Shown here: positions 34,584 to 43,512 of the stretch, one piece after another
How the letters are laid out: each line of letters opens with the position of its first letter
Position numbering within the stretch: position 1 is the first letter of the stretch
Source: JACVRW01 sp963728155
GTDB taxonomy: Bacteria > Actinomycetota > Thermoleophilia > Solirubrobacterales > Thermoleophilaceae
DNA: 64,000 nucleotides
Assembly: GCA_963728155.1 (NCBI GenBank)
Contig: CAVSJF010000006.1
Coordinates: forward strand, 62,001 to 126,000
Direction of reading: 5' to 3'
Notes under the pieces: generated by a model
Told to the model about the DNA's origin: nothing
What the model saw: only the letters and a program-made list of their open reading frames with translations
The model's database searches: none
Translations under genes and position numbers: made by a program

Positions 34584-36203
34584 GGTGGTGGGGGTGGGGC
34601 GATGAGGGCCACGAGGTGGTGCTTCCCGACGCCGCCGTGCATCTTCTGCGTAACGACCTCGGAGTCGATCCCGCCGCCCGCAGGGGGCCGGTGGACCTGG
34701 CCGACGTAAGGCTGCCCGAGCCCCGGCTCGCTGAGACCGCCCGCGTGCGCCTGGAGGGCGCCGTTGGGCGGGAGCATGTCTCCCAGGAGCGCGTGGAGCG
34801 GGTGCTGCACTCCGCCGGCAAGAGCTATCCCGACCTGGTGCGCCTGCGCGGCGGCGATGCCTCCAGCGCTCCCGACGCGGTGGTCGCGCCGGGCTCGGCC
34901 GAGGAGGTGGCGGCTGTGTTGCGCCTCTGCTCCGAGGCGCGGCTGGCTGTGGTGCCCTTCGGAGGCGGGACGAGCGTGGTGGGCGGCGTGGAACCGGTCA
35001 GGGACGGGTTCGCGGGGGCGATCTCGCTCGACCTGCGCCGCCTGGACAGCCTCGGCGACGTCGATCGCGTCTCCCTCACCGCACGCTTCGGAGCCGGGCT
35101 GCTCGGCCCCGAGGCCGAGCGCCGGCTGGCCCGCGAGGGCCTGACCCTGGGCCATCTGCCGCAGTCGTTCGAGTTCTCCACCGTCGGCGGCTGGGTGGCC
35201 ACGCGCTCCGCGGGACAGGCCTCCACCGGCTACGGGCGGATCGACGAGCTGGTCGAGGGAGTGCGGCTGGTGGCCCCCTCCGGCGAGCTCAACAGCCGCG
35301 CGCTGCCGGCCAGCGCGGCTGGACCCGACCTGCGCGAGCTCGTGGTGGGCTCCGAGGGGGTGCTGGGAGTGATCTCAGAGGCCACGCTGCGGGTGCGCCC
35401 GTTGCCCGCCGTGCGCCGCTACGAGGGGTGGGCGTTCCACTCGTTCGCGGAGGGGTGCGACGCGCTGCGCGTGATGGAGCAGGCGGACGCGTCGCCGGAC
35501 GTGGCGCGGCTGTCCGACGAGGAGGAGACTCGGCTGTCGCTGGCCCTGGCCTCGAACGGGGGCGCGACCGAGCGGATCGGCAAGACCTACCTGCGCCTGC
35601 GCGGCCGCGAGGGTGGATGCGTCGCCATCATGGGCTTCGACGGCGAGCCCGACGACGTGGAGCGCCGGCGCCTGCGCGCATCCGCGCTGCTGCGCGCCGG
35701 GGGAGGTCTGCGGCTCGGGCGCCGGCCCGGCGAGCGCTGGCTGCGCTACCGCTACGGGGGTCCCTACCTGCGCGACGAGCTGCTCGACCGCGGCGTGCTC
35801 GTCGACACGCTCGAGACCGCCACCGACTGGAGCAACCTGTCGCGGCTCTACCTCGCGGTATCGGACGCCCTTCGCGACACGCTCGCCGGGCGCGGCACGC
35901 CCGCGCTCGTGATGTGCCACGTGTCCCACCTCTACCGCTCGGGCGCCTCGCTCTATTTCACCTTTTTCGCTCGCCAGGAGGCCGAGGCCCCGCTCGATCA
36001 GTGGCGCGCGGCCAAGAACGCGGCCAGCGAGGCGATCATGGCCACGGGCGGCACGATCACCCACCACCATGCCGTCGGGCGCGACCACGCCCCCTGGATG
36101 CGCGCCGAGGTGGGCGAGCTCGGCATCGAGCTGATCCGCGCGGCCAAGGCCCGCGCTCGATCCGGCGGGGATCATGAATCCGGGCAAGCTGCTGCCCGGG
36201 TAG
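34580..36203 (+). CDS. FAD-binding oxidase of the alkyl-DHAP synthase (AGPS) family
   Basis: About 540 residues. The VAO-type FAD domain shows VVPFGGGTSVVGGVEP, SFEFSTVGGWVATRSAGQASTGYG and LVVGSEGVLGVISEATLRV. The C-terminal cap has CHVSHLYRSGASLYFTFFAR and the triple His GGTITHHHAVGRDHAPW, both typical of alkyldihydroxyacetone-phosphate synthases, which form the ether bond of ether lipids. A related glycolate or lactate oxidase remains possible. One extra G near 36157 hides the standard C-terminus; without it the protein ends LDPAGIMNPGKLLPG at the TAG 36201. GTGA overlap with the SRPBCC gene. Confidence 0.82.
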
Positions 36204-36211
36204 CGGGCGGA

Positions 36212-36613
36212 TCAGTCCGCGACGACCCACACCGCCCGGGCGCGCACCACCTCGCGCCCCTCGACGGTCAGGGAGCAGTCGGCGAAGGCCAGCGTGGCGC
36301 CCACCCGGTCCACGCGCGTTCGCGATTCGATCCAGGCTCCCGGCCGCGCGGGCTTGAGGAAGTCGACGGTCAGGCTGACCGTCGCGCGGTCGCGTCCGTC
36401 GCCGGCGTCGGCCTCGATCGCCCGGCCCAGGGCGAAGTCCGCGAATGTCGAGAGCAGCCCGCCCTGGACGGTGCCGCGATGGTTGGCGTGGCGCTCCTCG
36501 GCGCGCAGCCCGAGCACGAGCTGCTCCCCGTCCTCACGCACGTGCACCGGACCGACGTGCTCGAGGAACGGGCCCTGCTCGGGGAAGGGGACGAAGCCGG
36601 CGGGGACCTCCAT
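36212..36613 (-). CDS. PaaI-type hotdog thioesterase
   Basis: A 133-residue single hotdog domain. The helix motif HANHRGTVQGGLLSTFADFALGRAI carries the catalytic-type Asp and the HGG-like turn (QGG), and VSLTVDFLKPARPGAWIES is the matching strand pair. Members hydrolyse small or aromatic acyl-CoA esters; the substrate here is unknown. Its ATG shares one base with the stop of the regulator gene upstream on the same strand (TGATG), suggesting coupling. Confidence 0.85.
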   Translation of the reverse strand: MEVPAGFVPFPEQGPFLEHVGPVHVREDGEQLVLGLRAEERHANHRGTVQGGLLSTFADFALGRAIEADAGDGRDRATVSLTVDFLKPARPGAWIESRTRVDRVGATLAFADCSLTVEGREVVRARAVWVVAD

Positions 36614-37604
36614 CAGCCGCCCGATTGGGGCAGCGGCCGCAGGGGGATCTCGGCCAGCAGCGTGACCTTCTGCGTCCCCTCGCCGCGGGTGACCGGCTTG
36701 TCGCGCAGCTCGAGCAGCCCGCGCATGATCGAGGGACCGGTCTCGAAGCGCTGCTGGTTGCCCGCCTTCGCGGCCACCGACGTCACGTCGATGAAGCGGT
36801 ACTTGCGGTAGTCGGCGGGCAGCTCACCGCCCGACTGCAGGCTTCCCTGCTGGTCGGTGACCGTCGCACCCAGGGATTTGCGGTCGTCGGCGCTGTTGTA
36901 GAGCCAGACCTGGTAGGCGCTCTGCTGGGTGCTCGGCTCCAGGCCGGTGGCGGTGACCACGAGCTGGGTCTTGCCTCCCTGCTGCGCGATGATGGCCTGT
37001 CCCTGGGTCTCGACGGGCACCTCCTCGCCCTCGCCGGCGGCCGCCTGCTGCCCCGAGGCGTTGCCGGAACCGCCCTGGTCCTCGCCGTCGTCGCCGCCCG
37101 TGAGCACTCCGCCCGGCCACACCAGCACACCCACCAACAGCAGCAGGGCCACCGCCCCGGACGCGGCCAGGATGCGGCGGCGGTTGACGGCCTCGGCCGT
37201 GGTCGCTTCGCCGGTGCCGCGCGCCGCGGAGCGCCGGCCCGCCCCCGCTCACCCTCGGGAATGGCGGGCAGGTCGCCGTTTCGGTAGAGCTGCTCGAGCG
37301 AGTCGAGCAGCGAGCGCGTCCAGATGCGGGCGTTCTCCGAGCGCCTCAGGTGACCGCGGGTCGCGGTGACCTCGGGACCGGCCTGCTGGCCGAGCACGTA
37401 GTCGGCCAGCTGCCCGCGCCAGTCCTCCTCGACGCCGCGGGCGCTCAGCGGCGCAAGATCGACGAGCGCGTCGCGCGCCAGCTCGCGCACGCGGCGCTCG
37501 GGCAGGTCGAGCATGCCGGAGAGCTCGTCGTAGCTCTTGCCCTGCTTGATAACGAGCTCGACGATCGCGCGCTGCTCATCTGAAAGCTGGTCGAAAGTCG
37601 CCAT
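36613..37604 (-). CDS. Membrane regulator: sigma4-like HTH, TM segment and RskA-like outer domain, frameshifted
   Basis: About 330 residues after repair of an indel near 37245. The N-terminus resembles sigma-70 region 4: FDQLSDEQRAIVELVIKQG, SYDELSGMLDLPERRVRELAR. A linker to about residue 115 leads to an Arg-anchored membrane segment (RRRILAASGAVALLLLVGVL), a Gly/Glu-rich stretch, and a C-terminal extracytoplasmic beta domain (TQLVVTATGLEPSTQQSAYQ, VWLYNSADD, FETGPSIMRGLLEL) that resembles the outer domain of anti-sigma factors of the RskA type. The layout suggests a one-piece membrane-bound transcription regulator; the function is inferred. Divergent from the thioesterase at 37641. Confidence 0.65.
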
Positions 37605-37620
37605 GAGGAAACCCGCGGGA

Positions 37621-37628
37621 ACTGTAGT
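37621..37628. promoter_or_regulatory. Overlapping divergent -10 elements
   Basis: ACTGTAGT reads TGTAGT (37623-37628) toward the plus-strand thioesterase and TACAGT (37626-37621) toward the minus-strand membrane regulator. The two hexamers share four bases. Confidence 0.35.
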
Positions 37629-37640
37629 GTGCGCGCCCCC

Positions 37641-38049
37641 GTGGATGCCCAGTTTGAGACCTATCCCGCACCCGGCACGCTCGACGACGTGCTCGGCTTC
37701 GAGCTGCTCGAGGCCGGCACCGAGCGCTGTCGCGCGCGCTTTGCCGTGGAGGGGCGCGTGCAGCAGCCGGCAGGGCCTGGTGCACGGCGGGGCCTACGCG
37801 GCTCTGGCCGAGTCGATGGTGTCGGTCACCACCTACCGCGCGGTCAAGGACTCCGGCAGCTATGCGGTCGGCCAGTCCAACCAGACGACCTTCCTGCGGC
37901 CGGTCACGAGCGGCTCGGTGCACGCCGAGGGCCGGCCCCTGCACAGCGGGCGCACGACCTGGGTGTGGGACGTTACCTTCACCGACGACGACGGCCGCGT
38001 CTGCGCCGTCACACGGGTGACGATGGCGGTGCGCAGCGCCGAGCGCTAG
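37641..38049 (+). CDS. PaaI-type hotdog thioesterase, frameshifted
   Basis: A second, unrelated-looking hotdog protein of about 136 residues. The N-terminal half (LDDVLGFELLEAGTERCRARFAV) and the C-terminal half are in different frames, with one extra base near 37770 at the loop before GLVHGGAYAALAESMVS, the active-site helix. YAVGQSNQTTFLRPVTSGSVHAEG completes the fold. In-frame GTG at 37629 or 37641; the latter is chosen because a TGTAGT hexamer ends 12 bases before it. Convergent with nadE, overlapping it by 4 bases. Confidence 0.82.
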
Positions 38050-39839
38050 CGAAGCGCCCGCAGGCGCCGTTCGGGCGCGTCGTCGGCGCGGCCTACGTAG
38101 CGGTTGGTGATCGGCAGCCGGCGGTCGCGGCCGAAGGCCTTGGTCGAGATCTTGATGCCCGGCGGCGCCTGGCGGCGCTTGTACTCCGCGCGGTCGACCA
38201 TCCGGATGACCCGCTCGACGTCGTCGGCCGGGAGGCCGCGCCGCACCAGCTCCACGGCGTCGTGGTCCTCCTCGACGTACCCCTGGAGGATGGCGTCGAG
38301 CACGTCGTACTCGGGCAGGGAGTCTTGGTCGGTCTGCTCGGCCCGCAGCTCGGCCGAGGGCGGCCGGTCGAGCACGCTGGCCGGCACGAGGTCGCGGCCC
38401 GCGTCGGCGTTTCGCCAGCGCACCAGGCGGTAGACCCAGCCCTTGTAGACGTCCTTCAGCACGGCGAAGCCACCCGCCATGTCGCCGTAGAGGGTCGCGT
38501 AGCCCACCGACATCTCGGACTTGTTGCCCGTGGTCAGCACGAGCCAGCCGAACTTGTTGGACAGGGCCATGACCACGTTGCCGCGGATGCGGGCCTGGAC
38601 GTTCTCCTCGGCTATGTCCGGCTCGCGCCCCGCGAAGGCCTCGGCGAGCATGTCGTCGTACGCGCTCATGGTCTCCAGGATGGAGATCTCCGTGAACTGG
38701 CACCCCAGGTTCTCGGCGACCGCCCGCGCGTCCGCGCGGGTGCCCTCGCTGGAGTAGGGGGAGGGCATCGAGACGCAGGTGACCCGCTCGGGGCCGAGCG
38801 CGTCCGCGGCCACCATGGCCACGAGCGCGGAGTCGATTCCGCCCGAGAGCGCGATCACCACGCGGTCGAAGCCGTTCTTGCCGACGTAGTCGGCCAGGCC
38901 GGTGCGCAGCGCGGCGTACACCTCGGCCTCAGGCTCGAGCAGGGGCGCGAGGCTGCCGCCGACGGTCGTCGCGCGGCTCGGGGCCTCCAGGGCGGCGACA
39001 TGCACCACGGGGGGCTCGGCCATCGGGGTGGCGCGGCGCTGCCGGCGCACGTTGACGCGGTGGCGGGTGTCGCGCAGCCGCGCCGCGGACACCTCGCGCG
39101 GGTCGATCGTGCAGTAGCTGAGCGACTCCTCGAACTGAGGACAGCGGGCCAGCACCCGGCCGTCCTGATCGATGGCGAGGCTGTGGCCGTCGAAAACCAG
39201 CTCGTCCTGCCCGCCGACCGTGTTCACGAACACCACGGCGGCCAGGTAGTCGACCGCCCGCTGCACGAGCATCCGCTCACGCGCGCGCCCGTATCCGGCG
39301 CGGTAGGGGGACGCCGACAGATTGACGATCACCTGGGCTCCGGCCAGCGCCTCGGTCATTGCCGGCGGCCCGGGCTCCCAGATGTCCTCGCAGATCGACA
39401 GGCCGATCGGGATTCCGTTGAGCTCGAAGATGGCCGCCTCGGCGCCCGACTGGAAGTAGCGCTGCTCGTCGAACACGCCGTAGTTGGGCAGGTACATCTT
39501 GCGGTAGACCGCCGCCACCTCGCCGTCCGCCAACACCGCCGCCGAGTTGTAGACGTCCTCGGCGCGCTCGGGAAAGCCCACCAGCGCGACGATGCCGCGA
39601 GTCTGGCCGGCCAGGTCCTCGAGCGCGGCCCCGGCCTCCTCGAGGAAGGCGGTCTTCAGGAGCAGATCCTCGGGCGGATAGCCGGTCAGCGACAGCTCCG
39701 GGAAGACCACAAGGGCGGCGCCTTCGTCTCGCGCGGCGGCGGCCTGCCGCGCGATCCGGGCGGAATTGCCAGCAAGATCGCCGACGGTGGCGTTCATCTG
39801 TGCGAGCGCCACCCGCAGCGGGTCGGGAGTGGAGGCCAT
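38046..39839 (-). CDS. nadE: Glutamine-dependent NAD+ synthetase
   Basis: Last step of NAD synthesis: amidates nicotinate adenine dinucleotide with glutamine-derived ammonia. The 597-residue protein has an N-terminal nitrilase-type amidase with Glu48 (VVFPELSLTGYPPEDLL), Lys (YRKMYLPNYGVFDE) and nucleophilic Cys (IGLSICEDIWEPG). The C-terminal synthetase has the P-loop VIALSGGIDSALVAMVA, LTTGNKSEMSVGYATLYGDMAG and ISTKAFG. Intact. GATAAT stands 6 bases before the ATG on the minus strand, so the mRNA may be leaderless. Confidence 0.96.
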   Translation of the reverse strand: MASTPDPLRVALAQMNATVGDLAGNSARIARQAAAARDEGAALVVFPELSLTGYPPEDLLLKTAFLEEAGAALEDLAGQTRGIVALVGFPERAEDVYNSAAVLADGEVAAVYRKMYLPNYGVFDEQRYFQSGAEAAIFELNGIPIGLSICEDIWEPGPPAMTEALAGAQVIVNLSASPYRAGYGRARERMLVQRAVDYLAAVVFVNTVGGQDELVFDGHSLAIDQDGRVLARCPQFEESLSYCTIDPREVSAARLRDTRHRVNVRRQRRATPMAEPPVVHVAALEAPSRATTVGGSLAPLLEPEAEVYAALRTGLADYVGKNGFDRVVIALSGGIDSALVAMVAADALGPERVTCVSMPSPYSSEGTRADARAVAENLGCQFTEISILETMSAYDDMLAEAFAGREPDIAEENVQARIRGNVVMALSNKFGWLVLTTGNKSEMSVGYATLYGDMAGGFAVLKDVYKGWVYRLVRWRNADAGRDLVPASVLDRPPSAELRAEQTDQDSLPEYDVLDAILQGYVEEDHDAVELVRRGLPADDVERVIRMVDRAEYKRRQAPPGIKISTKAFGRDRRLPITNRYVGRADDAPERRLRALR

Positions 39840-39845
39840 GTTGTG

Positions 39846-39851
39846 ATTATC
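39846..39851 (-). promoter_or_regulatory. Candidate -10 element for nadE (leaderless)
   Basis: GATAAT on the minus strand ends 6 bases before the nadE ATG; one of the best hexamers in the window. Confidence 0.5.
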
Positions 39852-39870
39852 GCGCAGTGCCGGGCGGCGA

Positions 39871-41256
39871 TCAGCCGCAGCCGATGGGAACGTCGAGATA
39901 CCGGGCGCCGGCCACCCGGTGCTCGAAGTGCCACCACTCGCGCCAGTAGCCGATGAAGCCGAAGCGTTCCATGGCCCGCTCGAGCGTGAGCCGGTTGCGC
40001 AGCGCCCTCCCGCTCGCGTTGCGGGTGTGGGCGCGCGCCCCCAGCTCGTCGTATCCCGAGCCCATCTCCAGGCGCTTTCCGTCGGCGGCGCGCAACAGGG
40101 TGAGGTCGACGGCCGAACCGGTGTTGTGGCGGCTGCGCTGCGCTATGTAAGTGCCCACGAGGTCGCCGCGCCCGGTGCTCTGGGCCCAGCGCACGAGCGC
40201 CCGCGACGCCCGGGCCGGCCGGTACGCGTCCTGGATGAGCAAGCCCAGGCCGCGCCGCCTCAGCCGCCGCTGGACTCGTCCCACAGATCGTGCCGCGGGT
40301 TCGAGCATCAGCGCCCGGTTGCGGCAGTAGCCCGGCAGCGGGCGCCCGGTGAGATTGCGCGCGGTGCGGTAGACCAGGTCCACCTCCAGGCCGGGCGCGT
40401 AGCGCCGGAGATCGACGAGGCCGGTCTGGCGGCGCCCGGATGACGCGGCCCGTGGACCGCGCGCGAACAGCCGCCGCGCCACGCCCCGCAGCGTCGCCGT
40501 GGCGTAGGCGTGGGAGGGGGCGCCGTCGGTGAGCACGGCGAGCGAGAAACGCCGCTCACCGCGCTCGAAGAGCGCCGCCTCGTGCACCAGCGAGCCGCTG
40601 TCGGTCTGGCGCCAGCCACCCTTGAAGAAGGTGCGCCAGCCCTTGCGCGACGCCACGCGCGAGAAGCCCCAGCGCTGCGTCGGGATGATCGACGAGAGCA
40701 GACCGAGGGCGTAGGCGCGCGAGCGGCGCGGCAGCAGGGCGGGCAGACGGCGAAAGAACCGGGCCTGGTCGGCCGCGCTGAAGAAGACGCTGCCCCAGTA
40801 GCCGGCCACCGTGAGGTCGCGCATGCCCGCCCGCCGGGCCACGCCGAGTATTCCGCCGTCCCCGACGCGGGCGTAGATGGCGTCGGCACGGTCGTTGTCC
40901 GACATGGTGATCATCGGGCCGAGCGCCGCGCGCTCCGTGGCGTTGGGCCGCCGCGGAGCGATCTGGCGCAGGTAGGCCACGAGCATCATCGCCTTGCTTA
41001 CGCTGGCGCTGATGTAGCGCCGGTGCTCGGCGAATCCGTACCGGCGCCCGCGCGTGTCGATGAGCGCGAACGAGCTTCCGGCACGACCGCGGACGTAGTT
41101 GCGGGCCGCCCTCACCTGTGCCCGCGCGGGAAAGGCCGGTGCGGCCGCTTCGCGCACCGCCGCCGAGGCCGCGCCGTGTGAGGCGCCGGCATCGGTCGTC
41201 GCGACGGGGCACACCGAGATCGCGACCAGGCTGAGCAGGCATCGAGCGGACACCAC
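39871..41256 (-). CDS. Secreted fusion: serine beta-lactamase-like domain plus VanX-like D-Ala-D-Ala dipeptidase
   Basis: A 461-residue protein with an N-terminal signal-like segment (residues 1-25). Residues about 45-265 form a serine beta-lactamase/DD-peptidase-like domain: Ser85-x-x-Lys88 (SVSK), SDN at 119-121 and KGG at 212-214, in the expected order. Residues about 278-461 match M15D VanX dipeptidases: DLVYRTARNLTGRPL, DAYRPARAS, the zinc motif SRHNTGSAVDLTL (His377, Asp384), MGSGYDELGARAHT, and WREWWHFEH (Glu440 catalytic, His443 ligand). No Glu166-type omega loop was recognised, so a wall DD-peptidase or endopeptidase is as likely as a true beta-lactamase. Intact single frame. Confidence 0.82.
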   Translation of the reverse strand: MVSARCLLSLVAISVCPVATTDAGASHGAASAAVREAAAPAFPARAQVRAARNYVRGRAGSSFALIDTRGRRYGFAEHRRYISASVSKAMMLVAYLRQIAPRRPNATERAALGPMITMSDNDRADAIYARVGDGGILGVARRAGMRDLTVAGYWGSVFFSAADQARFFRRLPALLPRRSRAYALGLLSSIIPTQRWGFSRVASRKGWRTFFKGGWRQTDSGSLVHEAALFERGERRFSLAVLTDGAPSHAYATATLRGVARRLFARGPRAASSGRRQTGLVDLRRYAPGLEVDLVYRTARNLTGRPLPGYCRNRALMLEPAARSVGRVQRRLRRRGLGLLIQDAYRPARASRALVRWAQSTGRGDLVGTYIAQRSRHNTGSAVDLTLLRAADGKRLEMGSGYDELGARAHTRNASGRALRNRLTLERAMERFGFIGYWREWWHFEHRVAGARYLDVPIGCG

Positions 41257-41261
41257 TCCAA

Positions 41262-41267
41262 GCTATC
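41262..41267 (-). promoter_or_regulatory. Candidate -10 element for the beta-lactamase-like/VanX-like gene
   Basis: GATAGC on the minus strand ends 5 bases before the GTG at 41256. Confidence 0.35.
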
Positions 41268-41310
41268 GCCCTGTACGGGTGTCCGTACCCACCGCGCCGG
41301 CGAACGGATC

Positions 41311-41316
41311 TACCCT
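41311..41316 (+). promoter_or_regulatory. Candidate -10 element for the sensor kinase (leaderless)
   Basis: TACCCT ends 9 bases before the kinase ATG at 41326, in the 69-base divergent gap. Confidence 0.4.
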
Positions 41317-41325
41317 AGGCGCTGC

Positions 41326-43053
41326 ATGCGCGAGTGGCTCGACCGGGACATTCTCAACCCGTGCACCTACGGCGGGATCGCCTACCTGCTGCTCGCGCTG
41401 CCCCTCGGGATCGCTGAGTTCACGTTCCTGGTCACCGCCATCTCGCTCGGAGCCGGGCTCGCAGTGACCCTGATCGGCATCCCGGTCCTGATCTTCACCG
41501 TCTACGCGTGGCGCTGGATCGCCCAGCTCGAGCGCCGTCTGATCGCGGCCCTGACCGGGCGGGTGATCGCCGACCCCGTACCGGCCGCCGCCCGCCGAGG
41601 GGTCCTTCTGGCGCCGGCTGGGGGCGCGCCTGGCCGACCCGGCCACCTGGAAGGACCTTGTGTTCCTTCTGCTGCAGCTCCCGCTCGGCGCGGTGGCCTT
41701 CGTCGTAACCGCGAGCGTTCTCTCGGTGGGTGTGGCGGCGCTCCTCGCCCCGGTCACCTTCTGGGCGATCCCCGACGGCATCGACCTGGGCGTGGTGGTG
41801 GTCGACACCCTCCCAGAGGCGTTGGTGCTGGCCGTGCTGGGCGCCGTGGTGCTGCGCCTGGGAATTCCCTGCCTCGGCGCGCTCGCCCGCGCATATGGGG
41901 CCTACGCGGAGCTGCTCCTGGGCTCGAACGCCGACCCGGTGCTCACCCGCGAGGTCTCCGATCTTCGCGACGCCCGCTCGCGCATCATCGAGGCTGCCGA
42001 CGCCGAGCGCCGGCGCATCGAGCGCGACCTGCACGACGGCGCGCAACAGCGCCTCGTGGCCCTGGCGCTCAACCTGCGCATGGCTGAGAAGCGCGCCGCG
42101 GAGGGCGACCCGCAGGTGGTCGAGCTCGTCCGTCGGCGCGGGGGAGGAGGCGAATCTGGCCCTAAAGGAGCTGCGCGACCTCGCCCGCGGCATCCATCCC
42201 GCGATCTTGACCAACCGCGGGCTCGCGGCGGCGCTCGACGACCTCGCCGGCCGGGCGACCGTCCCGGTCGCGGTCACCGCCCCCAGCGAGCGACTGCCCG
42301 AGGCGGTGGAGGCGGCCGTCGTACTTCGTGGTCTCGGAGTGCCTGGCGAACGTGGGCAAGCACGCGCAGGCGCAGGAGGCCTTCGTGACGGTCGCGGTGG
42401 GCCCTGGGCGCGTCGAGGTGGTCGTCGGCGACGACGGGGTGGGCGGCGTCGACGTGGACGCCGGATCCGGCTTTCAGGGCCTCCAGGACCGGGTGGGGGC
42501 GCTCGAGGGAACGCTCTCGGTCACCAGCCCGCCCGACGGCGGGACTCGGGTGCGCGCCACCATCCCGCTGGCCGAGCAGGTGGAGCCCGTCCTCGGCCCG
42601 AGCCGTCCGCTCGTGCTCAGTGACTCCCAGGCGACCGAGCGCCAGGCCCGCCGCCGCAAGCTCCTGGCCGCGCGGCTGGGGGCCTTGGGGATAGTCGCGG
42701 CCTTGATCCTGGCCGTCTGGGGCCTCACCGGAGCGCCCAATGCCTGGCCCGTCTGGCCGCTGCTCGTGCTGGGCCTGGTGGCCGGGCTCGACACATGGTT
42801 CGTGCTCGCCAACCCGCCGTTGCGCCGCTCCGAGGCGGCCGACGCGGAGGCCGCCCGCGCGCTTCGCCGTCGCCGCCGGCTGCGCACCGACGCCGGGGCG
42901 GTGGCCATTCTCAACCTGTTCGTGCTCGGGGTGTGGCTCGCGGCCGGCGCCGGCTACTTCTGGCCGGTGTGGGTTCTGCTCGGCTCGGCGATCGCCGTCG
43001 CGGTGAAGGCTCTGCCCTGGCCGGACATGGTGCGCGAGCGCTACGCGTCCTGA
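41326..43053 (+). CDS. NarL-partner type sensor histidine kinase with C-terminal 2TM domain, frameshifted
   Basis: About 575 residues over several frames (indels near 41595, 42137 and 42318). The N-terminal half has paired membrane segments (YLLLALPLGIAEFTFLV; LGAVAFVVTASVLSVGV) as in actinobacterial putative-sensor domains. A HisKA_3 domain (DAERRRIERDLHDGAQQRLV, phospho-His in the LHDG motif) and an HATPase (VSECLANVGKHAQA, VGDDGVGG, GFQGLQDRVGALEG) follow. The last 130 residues are an extra domain of four hydrophobic segments of the 2TM type. No response regulator gene is adjacent. Confidence 0.88.
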
Positions 43054-43512
43054 GCGCTCTCGCCGCCCAGGGACACCACCCGCGCCTTGACACAGTCGGC
43101 GAGACGGCGAGGATCCACACAGAAGAGGCTGTGGGGATCGCCGGCGGCGGCCCACACGCGCCCGTGTTCGAGCAGCGCGCTCGTCGAAGAGGACGGGAAG
43201 GTCGTGTCCGAACGGCGGAACCCCGCCGATGGCAAAGCCCGTGGCAGCGCGCACCTCGTCGGCGGCGGCCTGGCGTACCTCGGCCACGTCGAGCAGGTCG
43301 GCCAGCCGTTCGGTGTCGATCCGGTGACGCCCGGAGGCCACGCAGACCACGGGGTCGCCATCGGCCACGAAGACGATCGACTTGGCGATCTCCGCCTCCT
43401 CGCAGCCCACCGCGGCCGCCGCGTCCTTGACCGTGCGGGTGGAAGCCTCCAGGCGCTGGACGTCGAGCTCGAGGCCGAGCTCCCGCGCCCGCTCGGAGAG
43501 GCGCGACATCAT
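43041..43512 (-). CDS. YbaK/EbsC-type aminoacyl-tRNA deacylase-like protein, frameshifted
   Basis: About 157 residues. The first frame reads KDAAAAVGCEEAEIAKSIVFVADGDPVVCVASGRHRID (with the conserved Lys) and TGFAIGGVPPFGHDLPVLFDE (GGVPP loop). After an indel near 43185 the second frame gives VWAAAGDPHSLFCVDPRRL. Such free-standing proteins clear mischarged tRNAs such as Cys- or Ala-tRNA-Pro and complement the ProRS editing domain encoded at 29755. Start ATGATG overlaps the stop of the acyltransferase gene; its 3' end overlaps the kinase gene by 13 bases. Confidence 0.85.

Noticed and set aside
41326..43053. Pairing the sensor kinase with the adjacent VanX-like gene as a vancomycin-resistance cluster
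   Set aside because: There is no vanR, vanH or vanA/B-type ligase nearby, and the VanX-like domain is exported and fused to another enzyme, unlike resistance clusters.
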